13,510 nt of DNA from an uncultured Alphaproteobacteria bacterium (GCA_937903315.1 CALCZO010000234.1:1-13510); one strand, 5' to 3'; counted from the first letter of the stretch, positions 1-7,376 are shown. Notes: generated from the letters alone by a model not told the origin. Program-made: numbers and translations.

Positions 1-938
1 CCATAAACGCGATAGGTGTCGCCCTCGCGCAGCGCGCGGGTGCGCAGCGAGGCAAGGTCAGATCCGGTATCAGGTTCGGTGAACACGGCAGTCGGCAGGA
101 TCGAACCATCGGCAATCGCCGGCAGGTAGCGCGCCTTCTGCGCGTCGGTGCCGCCGGTCAGGATCAGTTCGGCGGCGATTTCAGAGCGCGTGCCGAGCGA
201 GCCGACGCCGATATAGGCGCGCGACAGTTCCTCCGAGACGACGCACATCGCGATCTTGCCCAGTCCCATGCCGCCGTAGGCTTCGGGAATCGTCAGGCCA
301 AACACGCCGAGCGCGCCGAGCCCATCGATCACGGAGAGCGGGATATAGGCATTCTCGCGGTGCCAGCGGTGGGCATGGGGGGTCACCTCGGCACGGGCGA
401 AGCGCCGCATCTGGTCACGGATCGCCTCCATCGTCTCATCAAGGCCGGTGTCGCCGGCAAGCCCGTTGGGATCCCCGGCCGCAATCAGCGCGGCCAGCCG
501 GGCGCGGGGCGCGGCAGCGGTGCCGTGCTCGATCAGGCTCGCGACGGCGTCGGTCTCGAAGCGAGTGAGGTCGGCCCGCGTCAGCCCGCAATCGGCGGGC
601 CGGACGATCTCGCCCTGGCTCATCGCGATGCCGCCAAACACCTGCGCGCAATATTCGCCAGCGCCGATCAGCGCGATCAGTCTTTCAGTCTCGCCCAGCC
701 GCCCCTCGCCATCGAGCCGTGCGGCATAGGCGGCGAGTTCCCGGATCGCCCGCGCATAGGTGGCGAACCACGCCAGCCCGTGCACCGCGCGCTGGTTGCG
801 CTCCAGTTCGGCGCCGACGAGGACGCCGTCCCGGCTGACCGCCGCACGCACGGCCCCGCGCATCGCAAACACCATCGCTTCGATGGTCTCTGCGGCGGCA
901 TCAAGCGCGGCGATCAGCGCGGCGGGGGCAAGCGGCAT
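1..938 (-). CDS. mcd: (2S)-methylsuccinyl-CoA dehydrogenase (acyl-CoA dehydrogenase family), 5' part only
   Basis: Flavin-dependent acyl-CoA dehydrogenase, best read as the enzyme that oxidises (2S)-methylsuccinyl-CoA to mesaconyl-CoA in the ethylmalonyl-CoA pathway of acetyl-CoA assimilation. About 312 residues are visible before the window edge. Residues 1-160 form a helical N-terminal extension (NQRAVHGLAWFATY near 49-62, GGIAMSQGEIVRP near 102-114). Ordinary acyl-CoA dehydrogenases lack such an extension; as I recall, Mcd has one. The dehydrogenase N-terminal domain starts near 165, with GVFGLTIPEAYGGMGLG at 211-227 and the FAD/substrate loop FTEPDTGSDLASLRT at 286-300. The start is taken at 938 because GGAG lies 6 nt upstream; in-frame ATGs at 950 and 941 are alternatives. 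The EF-G-like gene ends 72 bp upstream on the same strand, so the two may be cotranscribed. The C-terminal half with the catalytic base is outside the window. The family is certain; the Mcd assignment rests on the extension and remembered motifs. Confidence 0.82.
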   Translation of the reverse strand, partial: MPLAPAALIAALDAAAETIEAMVFAMRGAVRAAVSRDGVLVGAELERNQRAVHGLAWFATYARAIRELAAYAARLDGEGRLGETERLIALIGAGEYCAQVFGGIAMSQGEIVRPADCGLTRADLTRFETDAVASLIEHGTAAAPRARLAALIAAGDPNGLAGDTGLDETMEAIRDQMRRFARAEVTPHAHRWHRENAYIPLSVIDGLGALGVFGLTIPEAYGGMGLGKIAMCVVSEELSRAYIGVGSLGTRSEIAAELILTGGTDAQKARYLPAIADGSILPTAVFTEPDTGSDLASLRTRALREGDTYRVY

Positions 939-1010
939 CATCGGCTCCATCGGTTGGATGCGTGATAGCCGCTCGGCTCCCGGCCGGCAATGTGTCGCGT
1001 TGGCTCTGCC

Positions 1011-3086
1011 TCAGTGTTCCGCCGGCCCGGCGTGCGGCGCGTGCTGGGCGACAATGGCGTCGGCTGCCTTGCCGGTCAGTTCGGCCAGGTGATCGAACCG
1101 CGCGACATAGCTGCCGGCGCCGGCGGTGGCGGACCTCAGATCGACGATCAGACCGGCCATGTCCGCTTCGGGGATCAGCACGTTCAGCACATCCCATCCG
1201 GCCCAGCCGGGCCGCGAGTCAAAGCCGAGTATCTGGCCGCGCCGCGCCGAGACGATTGCGGTCGCCCGCGCCATCGCCTCGCTGGGCACCAGGATATCGA
1301 CGGCCAGGATCGGCTCCAGCAGAACCGGTCCGGCCTGCCTGAGCGCATCGGCCATGCCGATGCGGGCGGCGGTGCGGAACGCCATGTCGGAGGAATCGAC
1401 GCTGTGATAGCTGCCGTCGGTCAGGGTCGCGGCGACATCGACGACCGGAAAACCGAGCGGGCCGGCGGCCAGAGCGTCCCGGCAGCCGGCTTCGATGGCG
1501 GAAAAGTACTGGCGCGGCACCGTGCCGCCATGCACCTTTTCGTCAAACCGGAAGCCTTCCCCGCGCTCCAGCGGGCGCACATCGAGCGCCGCATCGCCGA
1601 ACTGGCCGTGGCCACCCGATTGCTTCTTGTGCCTGCCACGCACGCTGACCGGATGACGGATCGTCTCGCGGTAGGCGACATGCGGCTTGCGCGTCTCGAC
1701 CGCGACGCCGAACCGGGCGCCGAGCCGTTCGAGCGCGACGCGCAGGTGCATCTCGCCCTGCCCGGTCAGCCGCATCTCGCCGCTGTCGGCATCCTGCACG
1801 AAGGCCAGCGAGGGATCCTCGTCGGTCAGCCGGGTCATGGCGGCGGCAAGGCGCACCTCGTCCTTGCGGTCCTTGATCGTGATGACCAGCGCATGGACCG
1901 GATGCGGTGCGGCGGTCACCGTCAGGGCGGGGGCGGGCACGCCGGCTTTCGCATCGCCGAACGTGTCGCCGGTCGCGACATGGTCGAGCCGCCCGAAGGC
2001 CAGCGTATCGCCCTCCTCGGCGGTGGGCTGGCGCGAGGTCGCCGTGCCGACAAGCCGCGAGATCGAGCCGATCCGGTCTTCGGTGCCGGCCGGGCCGATC
2101 ACCTTGCCGTTCTCGGCGAATGCCCCGCGCAGCACGCGGGCGAGCGACAGCTTGCCGCCATGGGCGGTGTGGATCGAGCGGACCACCTGGGCGAGCGGTG
2201 CGCCGGTGGCCGCAACCCCCAGCCGCTCGCGTGTGCCCACGATGCCCGGGCTCTCGTGACGCAGCGCCTTGAGGATGCGGGTCACGCCGTTGCCGCGCTC
2301 GGCCGCGCCGATTAGCACCGGCACCGCCAGCCCGTCGCGCAATTCGCGCGTCAGATCATCGAACACCTGATCGCGCGGCGGTTCGATGTCGGTCAGCAGC
2401 TCTTCCATCAGCGAATCGTCATAGTCGGCGAGCTTTTCGAGCATCGAGTAGCGCGCCTGCTTTTCGCGCGGCACCTCGCCGGCCGGGACATCGATGACCG
2501 TGGACGGCGCGTGCTCGCGGTAGATGAAGGCCCGTTCGAGCGCCAGGTCGATGAAGCCGGTGGCGATGCCGTTCTGCCAGATCGGCAACTGGCGCAGCAG
2601 CAGCGGTACGCGCGAGGCGGTCTGCAACTCAGCCAGGGTCTCGCGCACCCGCGTCGTCGCGGTATCGATCTTGTTGAGAAACAGCAGGCGCGGCACGCCG
2701 AGATCCTCGAGTTCGTGCAGGATCATCTGGAGCGCCGGCAGTTTGACGGGGGTCGCCTCGCAGACGACGATGGCCGCATCGCAGACCGGCAGGATCGCCC
2801 GCATCTCGTGCGCGAACTCGACCGAACCGGGACAGTCGATGAAGGTGTAGCGGTCGCCAAGATAGTCGGCCGAGGCGACATTGGCCTCGACGCTCATCTG
2901 ATGCGCCCGCGCCTCGGGGCTGGAATCGCCGACGCTGGAGCCGCTGCGCACGGCACCCTGCCGCGAGATGGCGCCTGTGCGCACAAGGATCGATTCGAGA
3001 AGCGTCGTCTTGCCGCTCTGGTACGGGCCGACGATCGCAACGAGCCTCGGCCCGGTAACGCGTGCTGACTTTTCACTGCCCGGCAT
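1011..3086 (-). CDS. EF-G-like translational GTPase (EF-G2 type)
   Basis: A 691-residue cytoplasmic GTPase with the full elongation-factor-G architecture. The G domain has G1 GPYQSGKT at 20-27, G3 DCPG at 84-87 and G4 NKID at 138-141. Domain II follows (about 290-390), then domain III with GQGEMHL at 442-448, domain IV with HKKQSGGHGQFGD at 486-498 and GSYHSVDSSDMAF at 558-570, and domain V from about 590. The domain IV motifs are typical of the EF-G2/FusA2-like paralogue group rather than of the main FusA. Switch I lacks the usual RGIT sequence (HQMSV instead), and Ser88 replaces the catalytic His of the DxPGH motif, so GTP hydrolysis may be slow or differently triggered. The start ATG has a good AGAGGAAA ribosome-binding site. 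The cellular role of such paralogues is unclear; it could act at a special ribosome state. It lies directly upstream of mcd on the same strand. Confidence 0.88.
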   Translation of the reverse strand: MPGSEKSARVTGPRLVAIVGPYQSGKTTLLESILVRTGAISRQGAVRSGSSVGDSSPEARAHQMSVEANVASADYLGDRYTFIDCPGSVEFAHEMRAILPVCDAAIVVCEATPVKLPALQMILHELEDLGVPRLLFLNKIDTATTRVRETLAELQTASRVPLLLRQLPIWQNGIATGFIDLALERAFIYREHAPSTVIDVPAGEVPREKQARYSMLEKLADYDDSLMEELLTDIEPPRDQVFDDLTRELRDGLAVPVLIGAAERGNGVTRILKALRHESPGIVGTRERLGVAATGAPLAQVVRSIHTAHGGKLSLARVLRGAFAENGKVIGPAGTEDRIGSISRLVGTATSRQPTAEEGDTLAFGRLDHVATGDTFGDAKAGVPAPALTVTAAPHPVHALVITIKDRKDEVRLAAAMTRLTDEDPSLAFVQDADSGEMRLTGQGEMHLRVALERLGARFGVAVETRKPHVAYRETIRHPVSVRGRHKKQSGGHGQFGDAALDVRPLERGEGFRFDEKVHGGTVPRQYFSAIEAGCRDALAAGPLGFPVVDVAATLTDGSYHSVDSSDMAFRTAARIGMADALRQAGPVLLEPILAVDILVPSEAMARATAIVSARRGQILGFDSRPGWAGWDVLNVLIPEADMAGLIVDLRSATAGAGSYVARFDHLAELTGKAADAIVAQHAPHAGPAEH

Positions 3087-3199
3087 GATCGTTTCCTCTT
3101 TTCTGCTGACATGACCGCGCCGTGCGGTCTTTGGACCGTCCGGCAGGGTCGGACCGCGATGGTTTCACCCCTCGTGTCGTCGCGCAAGAACTTGGATCA

Positions 3200-3221
3200 A
3201 TTGTCGGGCCCCTGCGACAAT
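3200..3221. promoter_or_regulatory. Inverted repeat ATTGTCG-N8-CGACAAT, candidate operator
   Basis: Two perfect 7-bp arms separated by 8 bp lie in the divergent region between the EF-G-like gene and the Gfo/Idh/MocA gene. The inner half-site TTGTC/GACAA is the same as in the palindrome centred 46 bp further right, which suggests one dimeric regulator binding twice. No regulator gene is present in the window. Confidence 0.45.
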
Positions 3222-3250
3222 GCCGCCTGCGCCTGCGCCTGTGCCCCGCA

Positions 3251-3263
3251 GTTGTCTGACAAC
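3251..3263. promoter_or_regulatory. Palindrome GTTGTCTGACAAC, candidate GntR-type operator
   Basis: A perfect 13-bp palindrome around a central T. Its TTGTC-N-GACAA core resembles the short, AT-edged operators of GntR/FadR-type repressors, which often control sugar-acid and other catabolic genes. It ends 2 bp upstream of the TTGACG proposed as the -35 of the oxidoreductase gene, a position suited to repression or activation. A further GACAA half-site occurs at 3278-3282. The regulator family is an inference. Confidence 0.5.
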
Positions 3264-3265
3264 CC

Positions 3266-3294
3266 TTGACGCTGCCGGACAAGGGACGCACAAC
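3266..3294 (+). promoter_or_regulatory. Candidate housekeeping promoter of the Gfo/Idh/MocA gene
   Basis: TTGACG (3266-3271) is a good -35 element. At 17 bp spacing CACAAC (3289-3294) is a weak -10. Transcription would start near 3301, giving a leader of about 30 nt that includes the GAGG ribosome-binding site. The poor -10 would fit a promoter that depends on a regulator bound at the adjacent palindrome. Confidence 0.35.
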
Positions 3295-3332
3295 GACGTC
3301 GGAATCGTTGCAGCCCGAGCCGAGGACATCAC

Positions 3333-4376
3333 ATGACCAGACCCGTTGCCATTGCCGTTGCCGGTGCCGGCCTGATCGGAAAGGCCCATATTGCCCGCGT
3401 TCTGGGAACGCCCGGCGCGCGACTTGCGGCGATCATCGATCCGGCGCCCTCGGCCAAGGCCCAGGCCGAGACGCTCGGCGTGCCGTGGTTCGCTGATCTC
3501 GAAGCCGGACTGGACGCCGCGCGGCCCGACGGGGTGGTGCTGGCGACGCCGAACACGCTGCATGTCTCCGGCGGGCTGGCGGCCATCGCACGCGGCATCC
3601 CGGCGCTGGTTGAAAAGCCGGTTGCCGATACGGTCGAACATGCGGAGAGGCTCGCCGATGCCTCGGAGAAGGCCGGCGTGCCGATCCTCGTCGGCCATCA
3701 TCACCGCCACAGCGCGATGATCCGCTCGGCCAAGCAGACCCTCGCGTCTGGCCGCCTTGGCCGGATCGTCGCAGTCAATGCGCTGTACTGGTTCAGAAAG
3801 CCCGATGCCGGCTATTTCGATGGGCCCGGCAGCTGGCGGCGCGAGCCGGGCGGCGGGGTGATCCTGATCAATCTGATCCACATGATCGACGATCTGCGCA
3901 ACCTGTGCGGCGATGTCGTCCGCGTTCAGGCCGTCGCCTCGAATGCCGTGCGCGGCTTTGCGGTTGAAGATACGGCGGCGATGATCCTGACTTTCGCCAG
4001 CGGGGCGTTGGGAACGGTCGCGCTGTCCGATACGGCGGCCTCGCCGTGGAGCTGGGAATTCACCGCCGGCGAGAACAAGGCCTATCCGTTCACCACCGAG
4101 ACATCGATCATGATCGCCGGCACGCAGGGCTCGCTCTCGGTGCCGCGGCTCGATGTCTGGGAATATCAGGGCGAGCCGCACTGGTTCCGGCCGATTTCGA
4201 CGAGCCGGACGATCGTGCCCGAAAGCGATCCGCTGACCGAGCAGATGGCGCATTTCTGCGCCGTGGTGCGCGGGGAGGCGACGCCGGTGCTCGATGCGCG
4301 CGGCGGCGCGCGCACGCTGGCGACCACGCTGGCAGTGAAGAAGGCCGCTGAAACCGGCGGCGTCGTCACCCTCTGA
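3333..4376 (+). CDS. Gfo/Idh/MocA family NAD(P)-dependent oxidoreductase
   Basis: A 347-residue cytoplasmic dehydrogenase of the family that includes glucose-fructose oxidoreductase and inositol 2-dehydrogenase. The N-terminal Rossmann fold shows VAGAGLIGKAH (9-19) and ATPN (71-74). The characteristic EKP is at 94-96, where Lys95 is the conserved catalytic/cofactor lysine. The substrate domain carries GHHHRHS (121-127) and GGGVILINLIHMID (173-186), in which His183 matches the conserved catalytic histidine. The length is normal for the family. The start ATG has GAGG 8 nt upstream. The gene stands alone on the plus strand, diverges from the EF-G-like gene and converges on the MBL hydrolase. The substrate, probably a sugar, cyclitol or sugar acid, cannot be read from the sequence. 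The TTGTC/GACAA palindromes upstream suggest substrate-induced control. Confidence 0.9.
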   Translation: MTRPVAIAVAGAGLIGKAHIARVLGTPGARLAAIIDPAPSAKAQAETLGVPWFADLEAGLDAARPDGVVLATPNTLHVSGGLAAIARGIPALVEKPVADTVEHAERLADASEKAGVPILVGHHHRHSAMIRSAKQTLASGRLGRIVAVNALYWFRKPDAGYFDGPGSWRREPGGGVILINLIHMIDDLRNLCGDVVRVQAVASNAVRGFAVEDTAAMILTFASGALGTVALSDTAASPWSWEFTAGENKAYPFTTETSIMIAGTQGSLSVPRLDVWEYQGEPHWFRPISTSRTIVPESDPLTEQMAHFCAVVRGEATPVLDARGGARTLATTLAVKKAAETGGVVTL

Positions 4377-4379
4377 GGC

Positions 4380-5306
4380 TCACGCCCCGGCGATGAACCG
4401 CCAGGCGCCGTCCTTCGCTTCGGTCCGACCGAGGCCGGGGATGGGCAGGTGATAGCCGATGAACGGCAGGCGATCCTTCGCCAGCATGTCGAGCAGCTTC
4501 AGGCGGGTGGCAATCGCCTTGTCGGCATCCTGATCGGACCCCGACTTCCACTCCGGCCGGCGGAACGAGATCGCCGCATTGGTCAGCGCGTCGCCGAGCA
4601 CGACAAGTGTCTTGCCGCCGCCCGAGACCGCGAAAGAGGTGTGCCCGATGGTGTGGCCCGCCGTATCGATGGCGACGATTCCGGGCGCCACCTCCGCCCC
4701 GGGCTGGAACGTCTTGATCCGGCCGTCGAGCGCCTTGAGCACCCTGAGCGCCCCGGCGGCGAACATCGCACGGTCCTCCGGCAGGCGCGAGGCGGCATCA
4801 GGCGACGACCAGAAGGCATGGTCGGCAGCCGACAGATGGAAGGTCGCGTTCGGGAACGACAGTTCGTCGAATGAATCGACCGCCCCCCACAGATGATCGG
4901 GATGGGCATGGGTGAGCAGGACGCGGCTGACTTTCGCCCGGTCGATGCCGGCGCCGTCAAGCGCCTCGATGAGCTTGCCCGAACCGGGCAGGAACCGGTC
5001 GCCCGAGCCGCAGTCGATCAGCGTCAGGTCATCGCCGTCGCGGATCAGCGTGACATTGAGAACATTGCGGATCGTGTCGGTCGGCAGGTTGTCGGCCCTG
5101 TAGAGCGCCAGCACCTCCTCTGCCGGGCGGTCCCGCGCGATCATGCTCATCGGAAGTTCGAAGGCACCGTCCGAAACGACCTCGACCGAACGGGACCCGA
5201 GGCTGGCCAGCGGAGCGGCGCGCGCGGGTGCGACCCAGCCGGCGACGAGGGCTGCCCCGCCGATCATCAGGCTGCGGCGCGACAGGAATGTGGTGTGAGC
5301 GCTCAA
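4380..5306 (-). CDS. Tat-exported metallo-beta-lactamase-fold hydrolase
   Basis: A zinc hydrolase of the MBL fold, about 308 residues from the chosen start. The N-terminus has a twin-arginine signal (SRRSLMIGG followed by a hydrophobic stretch ending ...PARA-AP), so the protein should be folded before export to the periplasm. Metal ligands are visible: HAHPDH (residues 133-138), AGHTIGHT with a His ligand (217-224), Asp239 in GDA, and a late His286. I chose the TTG at 5306 because GGGGGA lies 6 nt upstream and the Tat motif then falls close to the N-terminus. An in-frame ATG at 5345 has no ribosome-binding site and lies in AT-rich, promoter-like DNA. The gene follows the DUF1295 gene after 69 bp and may be read through from the sigma-factor operon. 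Its substrate is unknown; lactonase, beta-lactam or other ester cleavage are all possible. Confidence 0.85.
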   Translation of the reverse strand: MSAHTTFLSRRSLMIGGAALVAGWVAPARAAPLASLGSRSVEVVSDGAFELPMSMIARDRPAEEVLALYRADNLPTDTIRNVLNVTLIRDGDDLTLIDCGSGDRFLPGSGKLIEALDGAGIDRAKVSRVLLTHAHPDHLWGAVDSFDELSFPNATFHLSAADHAFWSSPDAASRLPEDRAMFAAGALRVLKALDGRIKTFQPGAEVAPGIVAIDTAGHTIGHTSFAVSGGGKTLVVLGDALTNAAISFRRPEWKSGSDQDADKAIATRLKLLDMLAKDRLPFIGYHLPIPGLGRTEAKDGAWRFIAGA

Positions 5307-5318
5307 CGGTCGTCCCCC

Positions 5319-5334
5319 GGAATTGTTATATTCC
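5319..5334. promoter_or_regulatory. Inverted repeat GGAAT-N6-ATTCC with TATAAC: candidate promoter/operator of the MBL gene
   Basis: An AT-rich patch in GC-rich surroundings holds a 16-bp inverted repeat with two perfect 5-bp arms. Read on the minus strand it contains TATAAC (5330-5325), a good -10 sequence that would start transcription near 5318, just before the GGGGGA ribosome-binding site of the TTG start. No convincing -35 is seen at 16-18 bp. The symmetric arms flanking the -10 would suit a small repressor such as an ArsR-type protein, but this is inference. Confidence 0.35.
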
Positions 5335-5375
5335 TGAATGTGCATATGAGCGCGCGACCGCGTCAAGCGCCAAGT

Positions 5376-6164
5376 TCAGCCGGGGCGTGAAAACGGGAAA
5401 AACGCCGGCACCCGCGCCTGATAGGCGGCATAGGCCGCCCCGCGTGAGGCGAGCATGTGCCGTTCGAGCGGCGGAATGCCCGAGACATGGACCAGCAGCG
5501 CATACATCAGCATCGGCGCGGCGATGGCCATGAGCCCGGCGGGATAGGCCAGCGGAGCGAACGCGATGAGGGCCGGGCCGCACCAGAACACGCATTCGAA
5601 CAGGTAGTTGGGATGGCGGCTGAAGCGCCACAGCCCGGTGTCGCAAACCGCGCCGGTCCGCGCCCGGCGGAAGGCGGCAAGCTGCCGGTCCGCGAGCCAC
5701 ACGCCGGCAAGACCGGTCAAGGCAACGAGAAGACCAAGCCCGTCGGCGGCATCGGCGAACGCGCCGGGGCGATGGGCGGCCAACGCCCATGCGCCGGCCA
5801 GCGGCAGCGACGCCAGCGCCTGCGCCTGGAGAAAGCGCGCCATCCGCCGGTCGGCATCGACGCCCCATTCCGCCCTCAGCGCGGCATAGCGTGGATCATC
5901 GCCCGCGCCATGCGTGCGCGCCGCGATATGCAGGCCAAGCCGCAGCGACCACAGCCCGACGAGGCAGACCACCAGCCACAGCCGCGCCGGCTCGGTGAGG
6001 GGGGCTGCGCCAAACGTCAGGCCAATGGCAGCGGTGCCGGTGGCGAAGGACCAGATCGTATCCACCCACCCCGACTGGCCGGTGCGCCGGGCAAGGATCT
6101 GCGCGCCGATCATCGCGGACGACAGGAACGCGGCCGTGAGCAAGACAGCGAGTGTCAGCCGCAC
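5376..6164 (-). CDS. DUF1295 integral membrane protein (steroid 5-alpha-reductase/ICMT-like fold)
   Basis: A 262-residue polytopic inner-membrane protein. Hydrophobic segments lie near residues 1-22, 38-55, 62-80, 112-130, 142-158 and 190-225. The C-terminal signature of the DUF1295 / steroid-reductase-like superfamily is clear: FSRHPNYLFE (181-190), then an E..M...RG.AY..Y...VPAFFPF pattern (234-258). Relatives act on lipid-type substrates, using NADPH or SAM. The start is GTG, only 4 bp after the chrR stop codon, which points to translational coupling as the last gene of the operon. DUF1295 genes often accompany CFA-synthase-like clusters, so a role in modifying a membrane lipid or fatty-acid product is likely. 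The reaction is unknown. Confidence 0.85.
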   Translation of the reverse strand: MRLTLAVLLTAAFLSSAMIGAQILARRTGQSGWVDTIWSFATGTAAIGLTFGAAPLTEPARLWLVVCLVGLWSLRLGLHIAARTHGAGDDPRYAALRAEWGVDADRRMARFLQAQALASLPLAGAWALAAHRPGAFADAADGLGLLVALTGLAGVWLADRQLAAFRRARTGAVCDTGLWRFSRHPNYLFECVFWCGPALIAFAPLAYPAGLMAIAAPMLMYALLVHVSGIPPLERHMLASRGAAYAAYQARVPAFFPFSRPG

Positions 6165-6168
6165 CGGC

Positions 6169-6810
6169 TCAGAACCCCATCACATGGCGGGCGATGAGGC
6201 CAAAGGGGAACGGTGCGCGGATATGTCCGTCCATCGCCACGAGGCAGATGCAGGTCTCGCCCTCGGCGGCCACGGGCTGATGCTGGATGCTGGCATCGGC
6301 CTCGATGAACGCGCCGGCTCCGAAGCGCTCGCCGCCATCCTCCACCGCGCCGGACAGGACGAGGGTGATCTCCTCGCCCTCATGGCCATGGTCGAGCATG
6401 GCCGTGCCGGGGGCAATTTTCATCAGCAGGAGCCTCGCTGAGGCGGTGGCCGGGGGAGTGACCTTGGCCATCCGCAGGCCGGGCGCGACCCAGCGCCAGC
6501 GCCCCACTTCGCAGCCGGCCAGCGCCGCCGTTCCGTGCAGCGGCGCTGCGCCAGGAGACGGCGGCGACGCCGGTGGCGGGGCGGCGCGGTCGATGGCAGC
6601 GAGCGCCCGATCAAGACTGCCGGGCGTCAGCGGGGCCTCTGCCTCGCCGGCCAGCAACGCGCCGCCGACGGCATCCCATTCGGCGAGACGCGTGCGGCTT
6701 TCAGCCGATGTTTCGAGATGGACCCGCACCAGCACGGCGATCGCGGGATCGAGCGTGCCGGCGGCATAGCGCATCAGGGTTTCGTCGGAGGGCGATGCGG
6801 AGAGGGTCAT
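6169..6810 (-). CDS. chrR: ChrR-like anti-sigma factor with altered N-terminal zinc site
   Basis: A 213-residue cytoplasmic anti-sigma factor that should bind and silence the ECF sigma factor encoded just before it. In R. sphaeroides, ChrR releases RpoE on exposure to singlet oxygen. Residues 1-80 are the anti-sigma domain (LMRYAAGTLDP at 12-22), and 90-213 form a cupin. The cupin metal ligands of R. sphaeroides ChrR fall at identical positions: His141 and His143 (HGHEGEE), Glu147 and His177, followed by CICL (187-190). The N-terminal zinc site is not kept: of His6, His31, Cys35 and Cys38, only His31 remains and the other three positions are Ser (HLETSAES at 31-38). The start codon overlaps the sigma stop (ATGA), enforcing coupled synthesis. 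The protein may hold its sigma factor without N-terminal zinc or be a weakened inhibitor. The family call is firm; the comparison to R. sphaeroides is from memory. Confidence 0.93.
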   Translation of the reverse strand: MTLSASPSDETLMRYAAGTLDPAIAVLVRVHLETSAESRTRLAEWDAVGGALLAGEAEAPLTPGSLDRALAAIDRAAPPPASPPSPGAAPLHGTAALAGCEVGRWRWVAPGLRMAKVTPPATASARLLLMKIAPGTAMLDHGHEGEEITLVLSGAVEDGGERFGAGAFIEADASIQHQPVAAEGETCICLVAMDGHIRAPFPFGLIARHVMGF

Positions 6811-7370
6811 CGATGGGCCTCGATCAGGCTGCGCAGCCGCTGGAGTGCCAGCCGGATGCGGGATTTGACAGTGCCGAGCGGAAGACCGAGCCGCGCGGCG
6901 ATCGCTGCATGCGACTGGTCCGTGTAGAACGCGAGTGTGACGATACGGCGTTGTTCGGGGTTGAGCTGTGTCAGCGCATCGGCCACGGCCCGGTCGCGCT
7001 CGTCGGTCAGCGTCCGGGCTTCGGGATCGGCAGCGGGGTCGGCTTCATCGCCCATCAGCGTATCGTCGAAGCTCAGCCGCCTGTCGCGCCGGAACTGATC
7101 GATGCGGGCGTTGCGCGCGATCGCAAAGACCCATGCGCCCGGGCTGGCGACAGCGGGGTCATACTGTCCGGCGCGCGACCAGAGCGCCAGCATCGCCTCC
7201 TGCGCCACTTCCTCGGCCCGTTCCTCGCTCAGGCCGAAGCGGAGCGCCTGCGCCTTCAGCCGCGGGGCGTAGTGACTGAAAAGCTGCCCGAATGCCGTCC
7301 TGTCGCGATGTGTCGCCACGGCCGCGATCAATCCGGCCAGATCGCGGTCACTCAGATGCTGATCGTCCAT
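6807..7370 (-). CDS. rpoE: ECF sigma factor, RpoE/ECF11 type (singlet-oxygen response)
   Basis: A 187-residue group 4 sigma factor. Region 2 spans about 25-97 (AFGQLFSHYAPRLKA; the -10-reading AWVFAIARNARIDQFRR segment at 79-95). Region 4 spans about 127-182, with LNPEQRRIVTLAFY and the helix-turn-helix AAIAARLGLPLGTVKSRI at 155-172, which reads the -35. The ATG at 7370 is chosen because AAGG precedes it and ECF domains start soon after; an upstream in-frame start at 7430 would overlap the SDR stop and add 20 unconserved residues. Its stop overlaps the chrR start, the usual sigma/anti-sigma arrangement. The lipid-enzyme genes lie upstream on the same strand, and the only clear ECF11-like promoter is in front of the first of them, so the factor probably amplifies its own operon. 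ChrR-type partner plus CFA-like genes identify the RpoE-ChrR stress system. Confidence 0.93.
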   Translation of the reverse strand: MDDQHLSDRDLAGLIAAVATHRDRTAFGQLFSHYAPRLKAQALRFGLSEERAEEVAQEAMLALWSRAGQYDPAVASPGAWVFAIARNARIDQFRRDRRLSFDDTLMGDEADPAADPEARTLTDERDRAVADALTQLNPEQRRIVTLAFYTDQSHAAIAARLGLPLGTVKSRIRLALQRLRSLIEAHR

Positions 7371-7376
7371 ACGCCT

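Noticed and set aside
3113..3132. Hairpin GACCGC-N5-GCGGTC followed by TTT on the plus strand.
   Set aside because: Only three T follow, and no plus-strand gene ends before it. It lies in the leader of the minus-strand EF-G-like gene, where it may be a chance GC hairpin.
3170..3199. TGATCC on the minus strand upstream of the EF-G-like gene, resembling the ECF11 -35.
   Set aside because: At 18 bp spacing the -10 position reads ACGAGG, with no TAA sequence there.
3224..3243. Short tandem CCTGCG-like repeats.
   Set aside because: Only about three imperfect copies, expected by chance in GC-rich DNA.
3165..4253. A 362-codon open frame opposite the Gfo/Idh/MocA gene.
   Set aside because: It is the shadow of a well-supported gene. 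It has no ribosome-binding site or family motifs and would read through the divergent regulatory region.
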